From Deinococcus multiflagellatus (GTDB lineage: Bacteria > Deinococcota > Deinococci > Deinococcales > Deinococcaceae): a stretch of DNA of 64,000 bases. Position numbers and translations under genes: made by a program. Below are positions 47,195-60,693 of the stretch, piece after piece (position 1 is the first letter of the stretch; the number at the start of each line of letters is the position of its first letter). Location of the stretch: assembly GCF_020166415.1 (NCBI RefSeq), contig NZ_JAIQXV010000024.1, positions 1 through 64,000 of the forward strand, read 5' to 3'. The notes below the pieces were generated by a model that was not told the DNA's origin, searched no databases, and was given only the letters and a program-made list of their open reading frames with translations.

Positions 47195-47224
47195 ACAATA
47201 CCTGTACGAATGTACAGCTATCAA
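47195..47224 (-). promoter_or_regulatory. Leaderless promoter with CadC-like operator
   Basis: On the minus strand TTGATA (47224-47219), an 18-base spacer and TATTGT (47200-47195) precede an ATG at 47189 by five bases. Arms TACCTGTA (47199-47206) and TACAGCTA (47213-47220) flank a 6-bp spacer. The layout equals that of the ATPase promoter at 58461. It may also affect ccdA on the other strand. Confidence 0.6.
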
Positions 47225-47400
47225 GCACAACAGGAACTGCAGGCAAACATGAACTTTCGCAGCGGAACATGGTCTCGTGCGCGGAGGCCCATTCGCATAC
47301 GGCTGTGCTGCGGCGCAGACCCCAATTGGACCTACCGGCCGGGTGACCTGCTGATTGTGGAAGCGCGATCTCAGCAACAAGGTTGCCTGTGGAGGCAGCC
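47225..47400. other. Leader region upstream of ccdA
   Basis: No gene is seen between the operator at 47195 and ccdA. The GGAGG at 47391-47395 sets the ccdA start. Confidence 0.45.
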
Positions 47401-48078
47401 GTGACGCCTACCTTCACCCTGGCCTTCTTGGCGGGGCTCTTGTCGTGTTTATCTCCCTGTGTCCTGCCGCTGCTGCCGTCGTACGTTGGTGTTCTGGGAG
47501 GCGCACGCTCACCGCTGAAACGCGCACTGGGATTTATTGCGGGCTTCACGCTGGTGTTCCTCGCGCTTGGAGCAACCGCCAGCACCTTGGGTGCCTACCT
47601 CGCACCCCATAAAATAGTGCTGGGACGTGCAGGGGGCGTGGTCATGATTGTGTTTGGCTTATTCATGCTCGGTCTGGTTCGTCTTCCTCTGCTTGAGCGG
47701 GACTACCGCAGTGGCCTGGCACCAGGCAAGACGTCTGGTCCGCTGATCCTTGGCGTGGCATTCGGGTTCGGGTGGAGTCCCTGCATTGGCCCAGTCCTGG
47801 GAAGCGTACTGGGCCTCGCAGCCAGCAGTGCCAGTTTATCAACCGGCGTGACGCTGCTCGGTGCCTACAGCCTTGGTCTAGCGGTGCCATTCATCTTGAT
47901 TGCCTTGCTGTGGCAACGGGTAAATCTACGTGCCCTACAGCGCTATAGCGTAGGAGTAGAACGCGTGGGGGGTGTCATTCTGGTGGCCACGGGCTTCCTT
48001 ATGGTCAGTGATCAGTTCACCCGCCTTGCCAGCCTGACCTTGCAGCTCATGCCCTCATGGCTGCAAGGTCGACTCTAA
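47401..48078 (+). CDS. ccdA: CcdA, thiol-electron transporter for cytochrome c maturation
   Basis: 225 residues, six helices. Redox cysteines are in LAGLLSCLSPCVLPLLP and FGFGWSPCIGPVLG, the CcdA signature. It carries electrons from thioredoxin to CcmG/TlpA outside the membrane. The GTG start has GGAGG five bases upstream. The ccm genes that need it are convergent at 48409-52523. Confidence 0.92.
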   Translation: MTPTFTLAFLAGLLSCLSPCVLPLLPSYVGVLGGARSPLKRALGFIAGFTLVFLALGATASTLGAYLAPHKIVLGRAGGVVMIVFGLFMLGLVRLPLLERDYRSGLAPGKTSGPLILGVAFGFGWSPCIGPVLGSVLGLAASSASLSTGVTLLGAYSLGLAVPFILIALLWQRVNLRALQRYSVGVERVGGVILVATGFLMVSDQFTRLASLTLQLMPSWLQGRL

Positions 48079-48408
48079 ACCCTTGTCCTCCCTGGCGTCC
48101 TGATTCAGACTCGGACGGAACAGTTATTGTGGCGCCAGGAGAACCGTGTGCTGGCCTATACCCGGCAGGGGACCCTGCATGTGATCCGTCGTATGAAGAT
48201 CTTCCGCGTGTTGAAGGGCGTGTACAGACATCGGCGGCGCCGGTTTGCGCTCCGAGTTCAGCTCATCGCAGCTCTATGCAATCTCACCTAGGCCCGCTAA
48301 TCATGACTTTCGCAAGAGGTCTACTGACCCTCGCATCTACGTGTTGAGAGAATCAACACGTGCGTAGGTCCGAACGATGGAGGACCTTGGTGGATGGGAA
48401 GTCTGTAC
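48079..48408. other. Gap between convergent ccdA and ccmI, with hairpin
   Basis: No gene. An inverted repeat at about 48336-48367 (CTACGTGTTGA, then TCAACACGTG and CGTAG with one bulge) may act as a shared terminator. The rest has no visible structure. Confidence 0.45.
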
Positions 48409-49452
48409 TTACGGCCTTTCCCGCTGCCAGCGCTCCAGCAGCTCCAGCAGGGCATTCAGCTCAGCGGACTTCAGGTCAGGGTAGGCGGGCATCACGCCCT
48501 TGCCGTTTACGATCACGCTCCGCAGCGCCGCTCGCGTCAGGGTAGAGGCGCGCAGGCTGGGTCCGAGCGCGCCGCCCGCGCCGTTTGGGCCGTGGCAGCT
48601 CGCGCAGCTCGCAGCGTAGACCCGCAGGCCGGGATCGTCCTCATTCTGGCGGGCGCGAAGGGAAGTGATCATCTCGTCGGCGTCTCTTCCCTTCGGATCG
48701 AGGGTGCGGTAGCGCTCCAGGGCTGCCAGCGCGTTGCGGTCCTGTCCGAAGCGCGCGAGCGCAAAGCCCAACAGCAGTTGAGACTCCGGCTCACTCGGCG
48801 CGAGCTGCGCGGCGGTGCGGATAAGGAGGAACGCCTGACGCGCCTCCTCCGGCTTCGCGGGCTGCCCGGACGAGTCGGGGCGCGTCAGCAGCAGGATGCC
48901 CAGCCGCCGCAGCGCCTCGGGCTGGCGGGCGTCGAGCTTCAGGGCGCTCCCATACGCCTGCACCGCCTGGTCGTACTGCCCGGAGTCGAAGGCCGCCTTG
49001 CCCCACGCGAGGTACCCGGCCTGATTGCCCGAGGCTTCGGCCCGGCGGCGCAACTCCGGCAGTGCGAGAACGTTCCGGACATCCTCGGCCTCTCCGGCGG
49101 AGAGCGAGGCGAGCTGCCAGCGCGGCACGAAGGTCAAGCCCCCGGCCACCGTGAGGGCCACAGCGAGGCCCGCCCCCGCGAGCGCGAACGGACGCACCCG
49201 CCCCCCAATGCGGGGAGCGGGCGGCAGGGCGTCGAGCGCCCGCAGGGTCAGGGCTGCGCGGCGTTCCAGGTCAGGGCGGCGCGTCTCGTCCTCCAGCGCC
49301 GCAAGTTCACCGTAGAGGCGGTCTCGCTCGGCCTCTAGCCGCGACCGCTCGGCAGCGTCGGGATCTGCCGCTGCGTCGGCCCGCATCGGCTCCAGCACGA
49401 GAAAGAGGGAGACGAGGACGACCAGGACCAGCAGTGCCACGCTCAGGGTCAC
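48409..49452 (-). CDS. CcmI-like TPR protein fused to cytochrome c
   Basis: 347 residues from GTG 49452 (GTGA overlap with ccmH). Two helices flank a coiled segment ([22 protein letters not shown]), the CcmI layout. A TPR block follows ([23 protein letters not shown]). The last 80 residues are a cytochrome c domain with C-A-S-C-H and a Met ligand in GVMPAYPDL. CcmI presents apocytochrome to the heme lyase, so a fused c-type heme domain is unusual and may be its own substrate or an electron carrier. Confidence 0.85.
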   Translation of the reverse strand: MTLSVALLVLVVLVSLFLVLEPMRADAAADPDAAERSRLEAERDRLYGELAALEDETRRPDLERRAALTLRALDALPPAPRIGGRVRPFALAGAGLAVALTVAGGLTFVPRWQLASLSAGEAEDVRNVLALPELRRRAEASGNQAGYLAWGKAAFDSGQYDQAVQAYGSALKLDARQPEALRRLGILLLTRPDSSGQPAKPEEARQAFLLIRTAAQLAPSEPESQLLLGFALARFGQDRNALAALERYRTLDPKGRDADEMITSLRARQNEDDPGLRVYAASCASCHGPNGAGGALGPSLRASTLTRAALRSVIVNGKGVMPAYPDLKSAELNALLELLERWQRERP

Positions 49453-49949
49453 GCGTGGCTCTCCGTGTCTTGCTCCCTGCACTGCCTCGCTGATGGGCGC
49501 GTCTCGCGCCGCACTTTGGCCAGAAAGGAGTCGAATGGTTCATCAGAGTTCGGTGTGGCGGCGGCTGGAGTAGATTCATTTGCCTGACGTCTACGCCGCA
49601 GGACCTTCCACAGCACTGCGCCACCCGCTGCCAGTGCCGCAGGTGGCGTGCCCCACAGCAGCAGGTTCCTTCCCTCCTTGGGCGGGTCGAGCAGCACAAA
49701 GTTTCCGTAGCGCGCAGTGAAGTAAGCGTAAATCTCACGGTTGCTGTGCCCCGCCGCTATCTGCTTGCGTACCTCGCGCAGCATCTGCACACTCAGGTCG
49801 TTGGTACTCTCAGTGATAGGCAGGCCAGTGCAGATCGGGCAGCGCAGATTATTGCCCAAGGCATTGGCGCGTGCCTTTTGCGCTGGGGTGATGGCGAGGG
49901 CGCCGGAGAGGAGCAGGCTGCAAGCCACGAGCCACGCACCGGGTCTCAC
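49449..49949 (-). CDS. ccmH: CcmH/NrfF-like cytochrome c maturation protein
   Basis: 166 residues, signal or anchor, [14 protein letters not shown] redox motif, [15 protein letters not shown], then a second helix. It reduces apocytochrome for heme ligation. The GTG start overlaps the ccmG stop. It is the intact relative of the fragment at 4025. Confidence 0.9.
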   Translation of the reverse strand: MRPGAWLVACSLLLSGALAITPAQKARANALGNNLRCPICTGLPITESTNDLSVQMLREVRKQIAAGHSNREIYAYFTARYGNFVLLDPPKEGRNLLLWGTPPAALAAGGAVLWKVLRRRRQANESTPAAATPNSDEPFDSFLAKVRRETRPSARQCREQDTESHA

Positions 49950-50515
49950 AGTCCAGTCACCCCGATCTTTTCGAGGCCTATGTTGAGTCGCTCGCGGTTT
50001 AAGCCGCCCCGGTCCGCATGCTGAATGGTGCCCTGGCGATCAATAAAAAAGGTCTCTGGAATACCTGCGACGCCGTAGTTGATCGCGGTATCCGACTTGA
50101 GATCGCGCAGACTGGGATACGCGAGCGCGAACTCGCGGATAAAGTCGCGGGCGTTTTGCTCCTGGGTTTCCTGAAACAGGATACCCACGACGGCCAAGCC
50201 CTGGCCTGGGCCCTGCCGCTCGCTGAGATCGCGGAAGAGGGGCGCTTCCTCGCGGCATGGGCTGCACCACGAAGCCCAGAAATTCAGAACGACGGGACGG
50301 CCCTTCAGGGAGGCCAGGCTCACTTTGGTGCCGTCCAGACCTTCAAGGGTAAAGGCGGGAGCAGGCTTGCCGACGAGCGGCCCGCCTGTGGTCGCGTTGC
50401 GCGACGGACTGAGCAGCGCCGCGCCCAGCACACCGACCAGCGAGGCCGCGATCAGAGGAGGTAAGAGCCGCCTCCATAACGGAGCAGGATTGGGGAGGGG
50501 AGAAGTGTTGGTCAT
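49946..50515 (-). CDS. ccmG: CcmG/TlpA-type thioredoxin, copy 3
   Basis: 189 residues with an anchor helix and W-C-S-P-C. The cis-Pro segment is [12 protein letters not shown]. It sits between ccmF and ccmH in a normal ccm order. Copies 1 and 2 are at 3483 and 36059; all three share the anchor pattern LLPP(L/V). Confidence 0.9.
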   Translation of the reverse strand: MTNTSPLPNPAPLWRRLLPPLIAASLVGVLGAALLSPSRNATTGGPLVGKPAPAFTLEGLDGTKVSLASLKGRPVVLNFWASWCSPCREEAPLFRDLSERQGPGQGLAVVGILFQETQEQNARDFIREFALAYPSLRDLKSDTAINYGVAGIPETFFIDRQGTIQHADRGGLNRERLNIGLEKIGVTGL

Positions 50516-50525
50516 GGTTGTTCTC

Positions 50526-52523
<1,998 letters not shown>

Positions 52524-52615
52524 GGGCCGGCCCTCATTGGTGGATGCTCAGGATTCAGTTCACACCGTACTTTCAGTCTTCAGCGTGGCTTTTGATCATC
52601 ACGTGCGTCTCCTGC

Positions 52616-53152
52616 TTAAGGGGAACGGTGACGTGAGGTGGATGGAGATGAAGCGGACTTGCGGCGAAAGCTGATGAGCATGACCAACGCGGTCCCCGAC
52701 ACCACCCAAATGTCTGCCAGATTGAAGATGGGGAAATTGCCCTGCCCGAACAGGCGCGTGACCGCTGAGAACGTGTGGGACGACAACGTGTCCACGACCT
52801 TCCCCAGACGCCAACCGTCCAGTGCATTGCTGAGTGCTCCCCCTGCAATCAGGGTGAGGGCCACGCCCGTCAGAGGCGGAACGGGGCGGCGCAGAAGGTA
52901 CACAACCAGTGCAGTCCCCACCACCACGCGGAGCGCGGCAAGCGGAAGGGCTGCACCCGAAAAGAGGCTCCACGCCGCACCCGTGTTGTACACGAGTCCC
53001 AAGCTGAGCACGCCCGGGATAAAATCGCGAAATTCCCCCTCTGCGAACGTTTGTACCGTCCAGAGCTTGAGCGCCTGATCCAGCAGGATGCACAGCAAGA
53101 CGCCCAGAAGATATGCCGGGCGACGAAAGCGCGCGGACGATTTCAGCGCCAT
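52616..53152 (-). CDS. lspA: Signal peptidase II, copy 2
   Basis: 178 residues, four helices. Catalytic regions are GGALSNALDGWRLGKVVDTL and FPIFNLADIWV, with both Asp in place. It overlaps uppP by 10 bp. In the lead-resistance pbr operon a signal peptidase of this family (PbrC) accompanies an undecaprenyl-pyrophosphate phosphatase; the same pair is seen here. Confidence 0.92.
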   Translation of the reverse strand: MALKSSARFRRPAYLLGVLLCILLDQALKLWTVQTFAEGEFRDFIPGVLSLGLVYNTGAAWSLFSGAALPLAALRVVVGTALVVYLLRRPVPPLTGVALTLIAGGALSNALDGWRLGKVVDTLSSHTFSAVTRLFGQGNFPIFNLADIWVVSGTALVMLISFRRKSASSPSTSRHRSP

Positions 53153-53937
53153 AACGCCCACCCTAGAATGGCGATGCCCGCTACGATACGGTACACCGCA
53201 AAGCCTCGGAAGTCGTGCCGTGAGACGTACCGCAACAACCATCCCATCACGATAAGCGCGGTGGCAAACGACACCCCCAGTCCGACGAACAATGGACCAA
53301 ACTGTGTGCTGTCCAGCGCCTCACGCCCTTTGACCAGGGCATACAAGGTGGCCAGACCGAGGGTCGGAATGGACAGATAGAACGAGAACGCGGTGGCGGT
53401 GGGCCGGTCGAGTCCCGTCAGCAGACCGCCGATAATGCTGGAGGCGCTCCGAGACACACCTGGAACTAGCGCGAGACACTGCGCACATCCGACCAGCAGC
53501 GCTTGGCGGGGGGTGACCTGAGTCAGTGTGGTGGTCCGTGCTGTAAAGGCCCGGCCCTCAATCCACCACAACACGACACCACCGACCATCAAGGAAACGG
53601 CCACGGTCACGGGAGAGAACAGGTAACGCGTGATCGCATCGCTGAACAACAAGCCCAGCACCGCAGCGGGCACAAAGGCCAGGGCAATGCCCAGCCATAG
53701 ACGGCGCGCATCCGCACTGGTGGGTAGTGCGCGCGCTTGGTCCAACAGGTCGCGGGCGTAATACACAATGACGGCAAGCACCGCGCCCAGCTGAATCACG
53801 ATCTCGAACGTGCCTCCTGCATCCCGAAAATTCAGTAGATCTGCAGCGACAATGAGGTGCCCCGTGGAGGACACAGGTAAAAACTCGGTGATGCCCTCGA
53901 CGAGTCCCAGGAGGGCGGCGGCAATGAAATCGTTCAA
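53143..53937 (-). CDS. uppP: Undecaprenyl-diphosphatase, BacA/UppP type
   Basis: 264 residues, about eight helices. Motifs are GLVEGITEFLPVSSTGHLI and the second repeat-like PGVSRSASSIIGGLLTG. It removes phosphate from C55-PP and so recycles the carrier lipid, releasing inorganic phosphate outside the cell. Next to a Pb/Cd sensor, ATPase and LspA, its phosphate could precipitate exported lead, as proposed for PbrB. Confidence 0.93.
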   Translation of the reverse strand: MNDFIAAALLGLVEGITEFLPVSSTGHLIVAADLLNFRDAGGTFEIVIQLGAVLAVIVYYARDLLDQARALPTSADARRLWLGIALAFVPAAVLGLLFSDAITRYLFSPVTVAVSLMVGGVVLWWIEGRAFTARTTTLTQVTPRQALLVGCAQCLALVPGVSRSASSIIGGLLTGLDRPTATAFSFYLSIPTLGLATLYALVKGREALDSTQFGPLFVGLGVSFATALIVMGWLLRYVSRHDFRGFAVYRIVAGIAILGWALWR

Positions 53938-53995
53938 GAGAAGGGTCCTTGGGGAAAGAGCGAGGGCGGAACGGGGGTCTGGTGTACCCCTTTCC

Positions 53996-54376
53996 TCACA
54001 TGGCTTCGGCGTGCTCCAGCATGTCCGCGATAAGCCGCGTGACGTGGGTGCTCGCCAGTCGGTAGTAGGCGATGCGGCCCACTTTCTTGAAGGTCACCAG
54101 GCCCAGGGCGCGCAGGTGCCGCAGCTGGTGGCTCATGGTGGACTCGTTGATGCCCGCGATTACGGCCAGATCGCACACGCACAGCTCTTCGAGCGCGAGG
54201 GCGGAGAGGATGCGCAGCCGTGTGGGGTCCGACACCACCTTGGTGAGGGTGGTGGCGCGTTCAATCAGCGCGTCGCTTGGCAGTTGCGCCAGGGCCCGCG
54301 CGACCGCGTCCGGGTGAACGCAGTGAATTTCGCAGTCCGCAGCGCGCTCGGTCTTCACATCAGGTGTGGTGGTCAT
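53996..54376 (-). CDS. cadC: CadC-type metal-sensing repressor, copy 2
   Basis: 126 residues. N-terminal C-x3-C (D-C-E-I-H-C) and E-L-C-V-C-D-L give the Cd/Pb site; the recognition helix is NESTMSHQLRHLRALG. It overlaps the glutaredoxin gene by ATGA. Likely targets are the operator at 58463 and its relatives. Confidence 0.9.
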   Translation of the reverse strand: MTTTPDVKTERAADCEIHCVHPDAVARALAQLPSDALIERATTLTKVVSDPTRLRILSALALEELCVCDLAVIAGINESTMSHQLRHLRALGLVTFKKVGRIAYYRLASTHVTRLIADMLEHAEAM

Positions 54377-54624
54377 ACGTCATTGTCTCGCAGGGCGGCC
54401 TCCAGTAAGGGGCGTTGATCGTCAAAGGTGCCGTAGAAGGCCTGGTCACCGATCACCGTGACGGGCGCGATGCGGACCTTCGCCTTGGCCTGCATCTCGG
54501 CCAGGGCTGCCGGGTCCTCACGGACGTTCTTCTCGGTGTAGGGCACCTGACGCGCCGCGAGGAAGCGTTTGATCGCTTCGCAGGACGCGCAGCCAGGCAC
54601 GGTGTAGACGGTCACGTGCTTCAT
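54373..54624 (-). CDS. Glutaredoxin-like protein, copy 2
   Basis: 83 residues with V-P-G-C-A-S-C and VRIAPVTVIGDQAFYGT. It closely resembles the protein at 17110 in motif layout. A GGAGG ribosome site precedes it. It belongs to the ATPase-P450-glutaredoxin-cadC-uppP-lspA operon. Confidence 0.87.
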   Translation of the reverse strand: MKHVTVYTVPGCASCEAIKRFLAARQVPYTEKNVREDPAALAEMQAKAKVRIAPVTVIGDQAFYGTFDDQRPLLEAALRDNDV

Positions 54625-54703
54625 GGGGAACCTCCAGGTCGGCGGAGCGGGAGGACCGGGTCTTCCCGCTGCATCGGGGCGGTAATCAAATTCGGGGGCA
54701 CAG

Positions 54704-56068
54704 TCAGGGTGTTTCCTGTCTGGCGTGCAGCCGTACGCGCAGGCCGCCTTTAGGCCGCAGCGTCAGAGAGGGATCGGGCACCACGCGGCTCGGCTCCGGT
54801 ACCTCAATGCGAAACCGTCCGGCAACTGTCGCGAGGACGAGCGCCGCCTCCATCAGGGCAAAGTTGTTCCCGATGCACAGTCGGGGTCCGCCTCCAAAGG
54901 GAAAGTACGCGTACCGGGGCAACCCGGCCTCGAATTCAGGAGTCCAGCGCTCCGGGCGGAAGGCGAGGGGGTCCGGGTAGAACTGCGCTTCCCGGTGCAT
55001 CACCCACGGGCTGATGCCGACCTCTGCGCCCGCCGGAATCAGGATGTCGTCGCAAAGCCAGTCCGCCAGCGGTTCGCGCGACAACCACCAGACGGGCGGG
55101 TACAGCCGCAGGACTTCCTTCACCACCTGGCCGGTGTAGGTGAGGTGCGCCAGGTCCTGTGGGGTGGGAAGGCGGCCGCTCAGCACGGCGCGGAGTTCCG
55201 TATGCAGCTTCGCTTCCACTTCCGGGTGCTGACTCAGCAGGAAAAAGGCCCAGGTCAGGGCGTTGGCGGTGGTCTCATGACCCGCGAGGAACAGCGTCAC
55301 GAGTTCGTCGCGCAGTTGCGCGTCGGTCATGCCGGTGCCGTCCTCGTCCCGGGCGTCCAGGAACATGGAGAGCAGGTCGCCGTGGTCGCGGCCCTCCGCG
55401 CGGCGTTCGGCCACCAGGGCGAGCATCAGGGCGTCCAGTTCCTGCACCGCCCGGCGCAATCGCCCTTCGCCGGGCACGGGAAGGTGCACGGGCAGGCGCT
55501 CCATCAGGGCGCGCACGGCGCTCGTCATCTGATGCCCGTACTCGTCGAGCAGGGTGTTCACCGCGCGACCCACGTGCTGCGCTCGGGGGTCACCATGCAG
55601 GTCAACGTCAAACACGGTTTGCGTGATGATCTCCATGGTGAGGTGCATCATCGCTTCGCTGAGGTTGAGTTCCTGCCCGTCACGCCATCCGCTGCCCATG
55701 CGGTCGGCGAAGCGCACCATACTCTCGCCGTACGACGCGATGCGGGCGCGGTGGAAGGCGGGCTGGGCCAGGCGGCGCTGCCGCAACCAGAAGTCGCCTT
55801 CGCTCGTCACGAGGCCGTTGCCCAGCACCAGCCGCATGAGCGGGTGACGCTGGTATCCCTTCTGAAAGGCGCGGCCGGTGTTGAGCAGCACCGCCTCGAC
55901 CTGCGCGGGGTCCGTGACGATGTACGTGTCGCGCTCCGCTTCAACGCGCACCTTCACGCCGCAGCCGTACTCGCGGGTGACGCGTTCCAGGAAGCCCAGG
56001 GGGTCACGGCCGAAGTCGAGGAGGTTCCCGAGGACAGGCAGGGGGGCGGGACCGGCAGAGGTGGGCAT
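54704..56068 (-). CDS. Cytochrome P450 within metal operon 2
   Basis: 454 residues. The oxygen-binding helix reads LFLAGHETTANALTW, ExxR is EVLRLYPPVW, and the heme loop is FGGGPRLCIGN. It is a standard monooxygenase needing a redox partner, unlike the CYP152 at 45494. It starts 11 bp after the ATPase stop, so it is co-transcribed. Why a P450 would be in a metal operon is unknown. Confidence 0.88.
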   Translation of the reverse strand: MPTSAGPAPLPVLGNLLDFGRDPLGFLERVTREYGCGVKVRVEAERDTYIVTDPAQVEAVLLNTGRAFQKGYQRHPLMRLVLGNGLVTSEGDFWLRQRRLAQPAFHRARIASYGESMVRFADRMGSGWRDGQELNLSEAMMHLTMEIITQTVFDVDLHGDPRAQHVGRAVNTLLDEYGHQMTSAVRALMERLPVHLPVPGEGRLRRAVQELDALMLALVAERRAEGRDHGDLLSMFLDARDEDGTGMTDAQLRDELVTLFLAGHETTANALTWAFFLLSQHPEVEAKLHTELRAVLSGRLPTPQDLAHLTYTGQVVKEVLRLYPPVWWLSREPLADWLCDDILIPAGAEVGISPWVMHREAQFYPDPLAFRPERWTPEFEAGLPRYAYFPFGGGPRLCIGNNFALMEAALVLATVAGRFRIEVPEPSRVVPDPSLTLRPKGGLRVRLHARQETP

Positions 56069-56079
56069 GTCGTCTCCGT

Positions 56080-58453
<2,374 letters not shown>

Positions 58454-58455
<2 letters not shown>

Positions 58456-59938
58456 GGCTTACGATATCTGTGTGGATGTACAGATATCAAGTGCAGGGAG
58501 ACGCGGTGGGTTCAGCTGGAAGCGCCGACCGTGGCCCCTGGGGGCGTTGGGGCGCGTTCTGTTCTCCGCGCTGCTGGGCAGCCTGCTGGCCCTGACGGCT
58601 GTGCCCCACCCCTGGAGTGCGGCGACCCCCCTGCCCCTCGCCGCGCTGCTGCTGTGGGTCTGCACACCCGCTCGGCCCACAGCCGCCGCTGCGCGGCTGT
58701 TCTGGAGCATGACCACCTTTTTTGGCCTGCACCTGCTGTTCTTGCCCCTCAGCTTCGCCGCGCTGTTCGGCGCGGTGGGCGCCCTCCTGTTCCTGCCGCT
58801 GTTCGCCCTGGAAGGGGGTTTCTATGCGCTGCTCGCCCTCATGGTGACTGCGCTGCTCCCCACGCTTCCCGGGCGGCTGTGGGGCCTGGCGTTCGGGTGG
58901 GTGCTCCTGGAATGGCTGCGCCACCTGGGCCCGTTCGCCTTTCCCTGGGGCACCCTCGGCTACACGCTCCTGCCCACCCCGCTGATTCAGGTCGCCGACC
59001 TGGGCGGCGTGCTGCTCGCCAGCCTCCTCGTCACCAGCCTGGCGGCGGCCCTCGCCCGCCTCACGGCGGGGGGCGTGCGGCCCCTCGCGCTGACGCTGCC
59101 CATCTGGGCCCTGGCGCTGCTGTACGGCCTGACCCGGCCTGAGGTCACGCCGCCCACCCACCGCGCCCTCCTGGTGCAGGGCAACCTCAATCCGCTCGAC
59201 AAAGTGCAGGGCACAGCCGAACCGCTGCCCCTCTATACCCGCCTCAGCGCAGGGGCCTCCTCGGACGTGGTGATCTGGCCCGAAACGGCGGTCACGGCGC
59301 TGGACGTGCCGCGCCTCCCGGCCCACCCCCTCCTGATTGGCGTCTCCCGCCCCGGACAGAACCGGATGGAAGCGTGGGACACCACGCTCACTGGCGCCTA
59401 CGACAAGCACCAGCGCGTTCCCTTTGCCGAGTACCTCCCGCTGCGTGAGCCGCTCGCCCCGCTCTACCACCAGGTGTTTCGCGCGCTCGGCTTGCCCGAC
59501 CTCACCGGCCTCCAGAAGGGACAGCTTGACCGGCCGCTGGGTTTGCGTGGGGTCACGTACGGCGCGTACGTGTGTTACGAGAGCGTCTTTCCCTCCGTCG
59601 CCCGTCACCTGGTCCGGGGCGGCGCCGACGTGCTCGTGAACGCCTCCAACGACGGCTGGTTCAATGCGGGAACCGGCGTGGAACAACACTTCGCGATGGG
59701 CCGGGTCCGCGCCATTGAAACGCGGCGTTACCTGCTGCGCGCAGGCAACATTGGCGTGACGGCCGTGATTGACCCCAGGGGGCGGGTGACGCAGGCGCTC
59801 CCGCCCCGCCGTGCGGGCGCCCTCTCCGCGCGCTTCGCCCTGCAGCGGGGCACCACGGGGTACGTCCGGTGGGGCGACTGGCCCGTGGCCGTCGCGGCAC
59901 TCGGGCTTCTCGTCCTTGGGCGCAAGAACAACCGGTAG
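58454..59938 (+). CDS. lnt: Apolipoprotein N-acyltransferase, copy 2
   Basis: About 480 residues of Lnt: membrane helices, then Glu in WPETAV, Lys in YDKHQRVPF and Cys in VCYESVFP. The start is unclear. ATG 58454 is in frame but would place the operator inside the gene. A GTG at 58506 with GGGAGA upstream is better placed but in another frame; a base lost in the CCCCTGGGGG tract near 58535-58545 would connect it. It differs enough from copy 1 not to be a recent duplicate. Confidence 0.85.
58461..58490. promoter_or_regulatory. Strong CadC-like operator in the ATPase/lnt divergent promoter
   Basis: Arms GATATCTGT and ACAGATATC (58463-58471, 58480-58488) are perfect over 9 bp with an 8-bp gap. 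On the minus strand TTGATA (58490-58485), 18 bases and TATCGT (58466-58461) place transcription at the ATPase ATG. A bound repressor would cover both boxes. Confidence 0.75.
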
Positions 59939-60221
59939 GGCTGTGGCGGGGAGAACCTCCACTCTATCCTCAGCCTCAAACCGATGAGAAGACCGAAGGA
60001 AAGCCCAGAAGGTCCCTAAAGCGCCCGGCACCCTTCCGTGTTCAGCGGCGCAGGACTTGAATCCCGGTGTCCACATGGAAGCGAAAGGCCTTGAGGTGTT
60101 CTCGCGCGCGCAGATGGAGAGGAGAGAGCAAAGCGAATGACCTCCTTGTGAAGTTCATCTTCGACGCTGGACTTGTCCTGATCGGGTGAAAATCACGTGT
60201 GGGGGTCAGGCAAGCTAGGGC
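59939..60221. other. Gap before the transposase fragment
   Basis: Nothing recognisable. The IS left end should lie here, but I could not pair it with a right end. Confidence 0.4.
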
Positions 60222-60690
60222 ATGTTGTCCCCTACTGGACCTGTCGCGGTGCCCGAGGACACGGCCCGCATTGCCCGCGCCGCTTTCCCCAAAGGCAACC
60301 TGTACCTCACCCTACGAGACGAGTTTGGCACCCTCTACGCAGCAGAGGACTTCGCCACGCTCTTTTCGGGGCGTGGCCGCCCAGCCCTTCCCCCCTGGCG
60401 TCTGGCGCTCATTACGGTTGTTCAATTTCTAGAGAATTTGACGGACAGGCAGGCGGCGGAACAGGTACGGGCGCGCATAGATCTCAAGTACCTCTTGGGT
60501 CTGGAACTGGATGATCCAGGGTTTCACTTCAGCGTGCTGAGCGAGTTCCGTACCCGATTGATTGCAGGCAATGCGGAGCAGGTGTTGTTGGATAGGGTAC
60601 TGACCCGCTTTCGAGAAAAGGGGCTGTTGAAACTGCGGGGACGGCAGCGCACCGATTCCACCCACGTGTTGTCGTCTGTCCGCTGGCGGT
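60222..60690 (+). pseudogene. IS1182-type transposase, 3' truncated
   Basis: The frame starts with a good ATG and matches the IS1182 N-terminal domain: PEDTARIARAAFPKGNLYLTLRDE, SPWRLALITVVQFLEN-like, GLELDDPGFHFSVLSEFRTRL and DSTHVLSSVR. After SSVR at about 60680 it runs into the flavoprotein gene. The remaining catalytic part is missing. Confidence 0.8.
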
Positions 60691-60693
60691 ATC

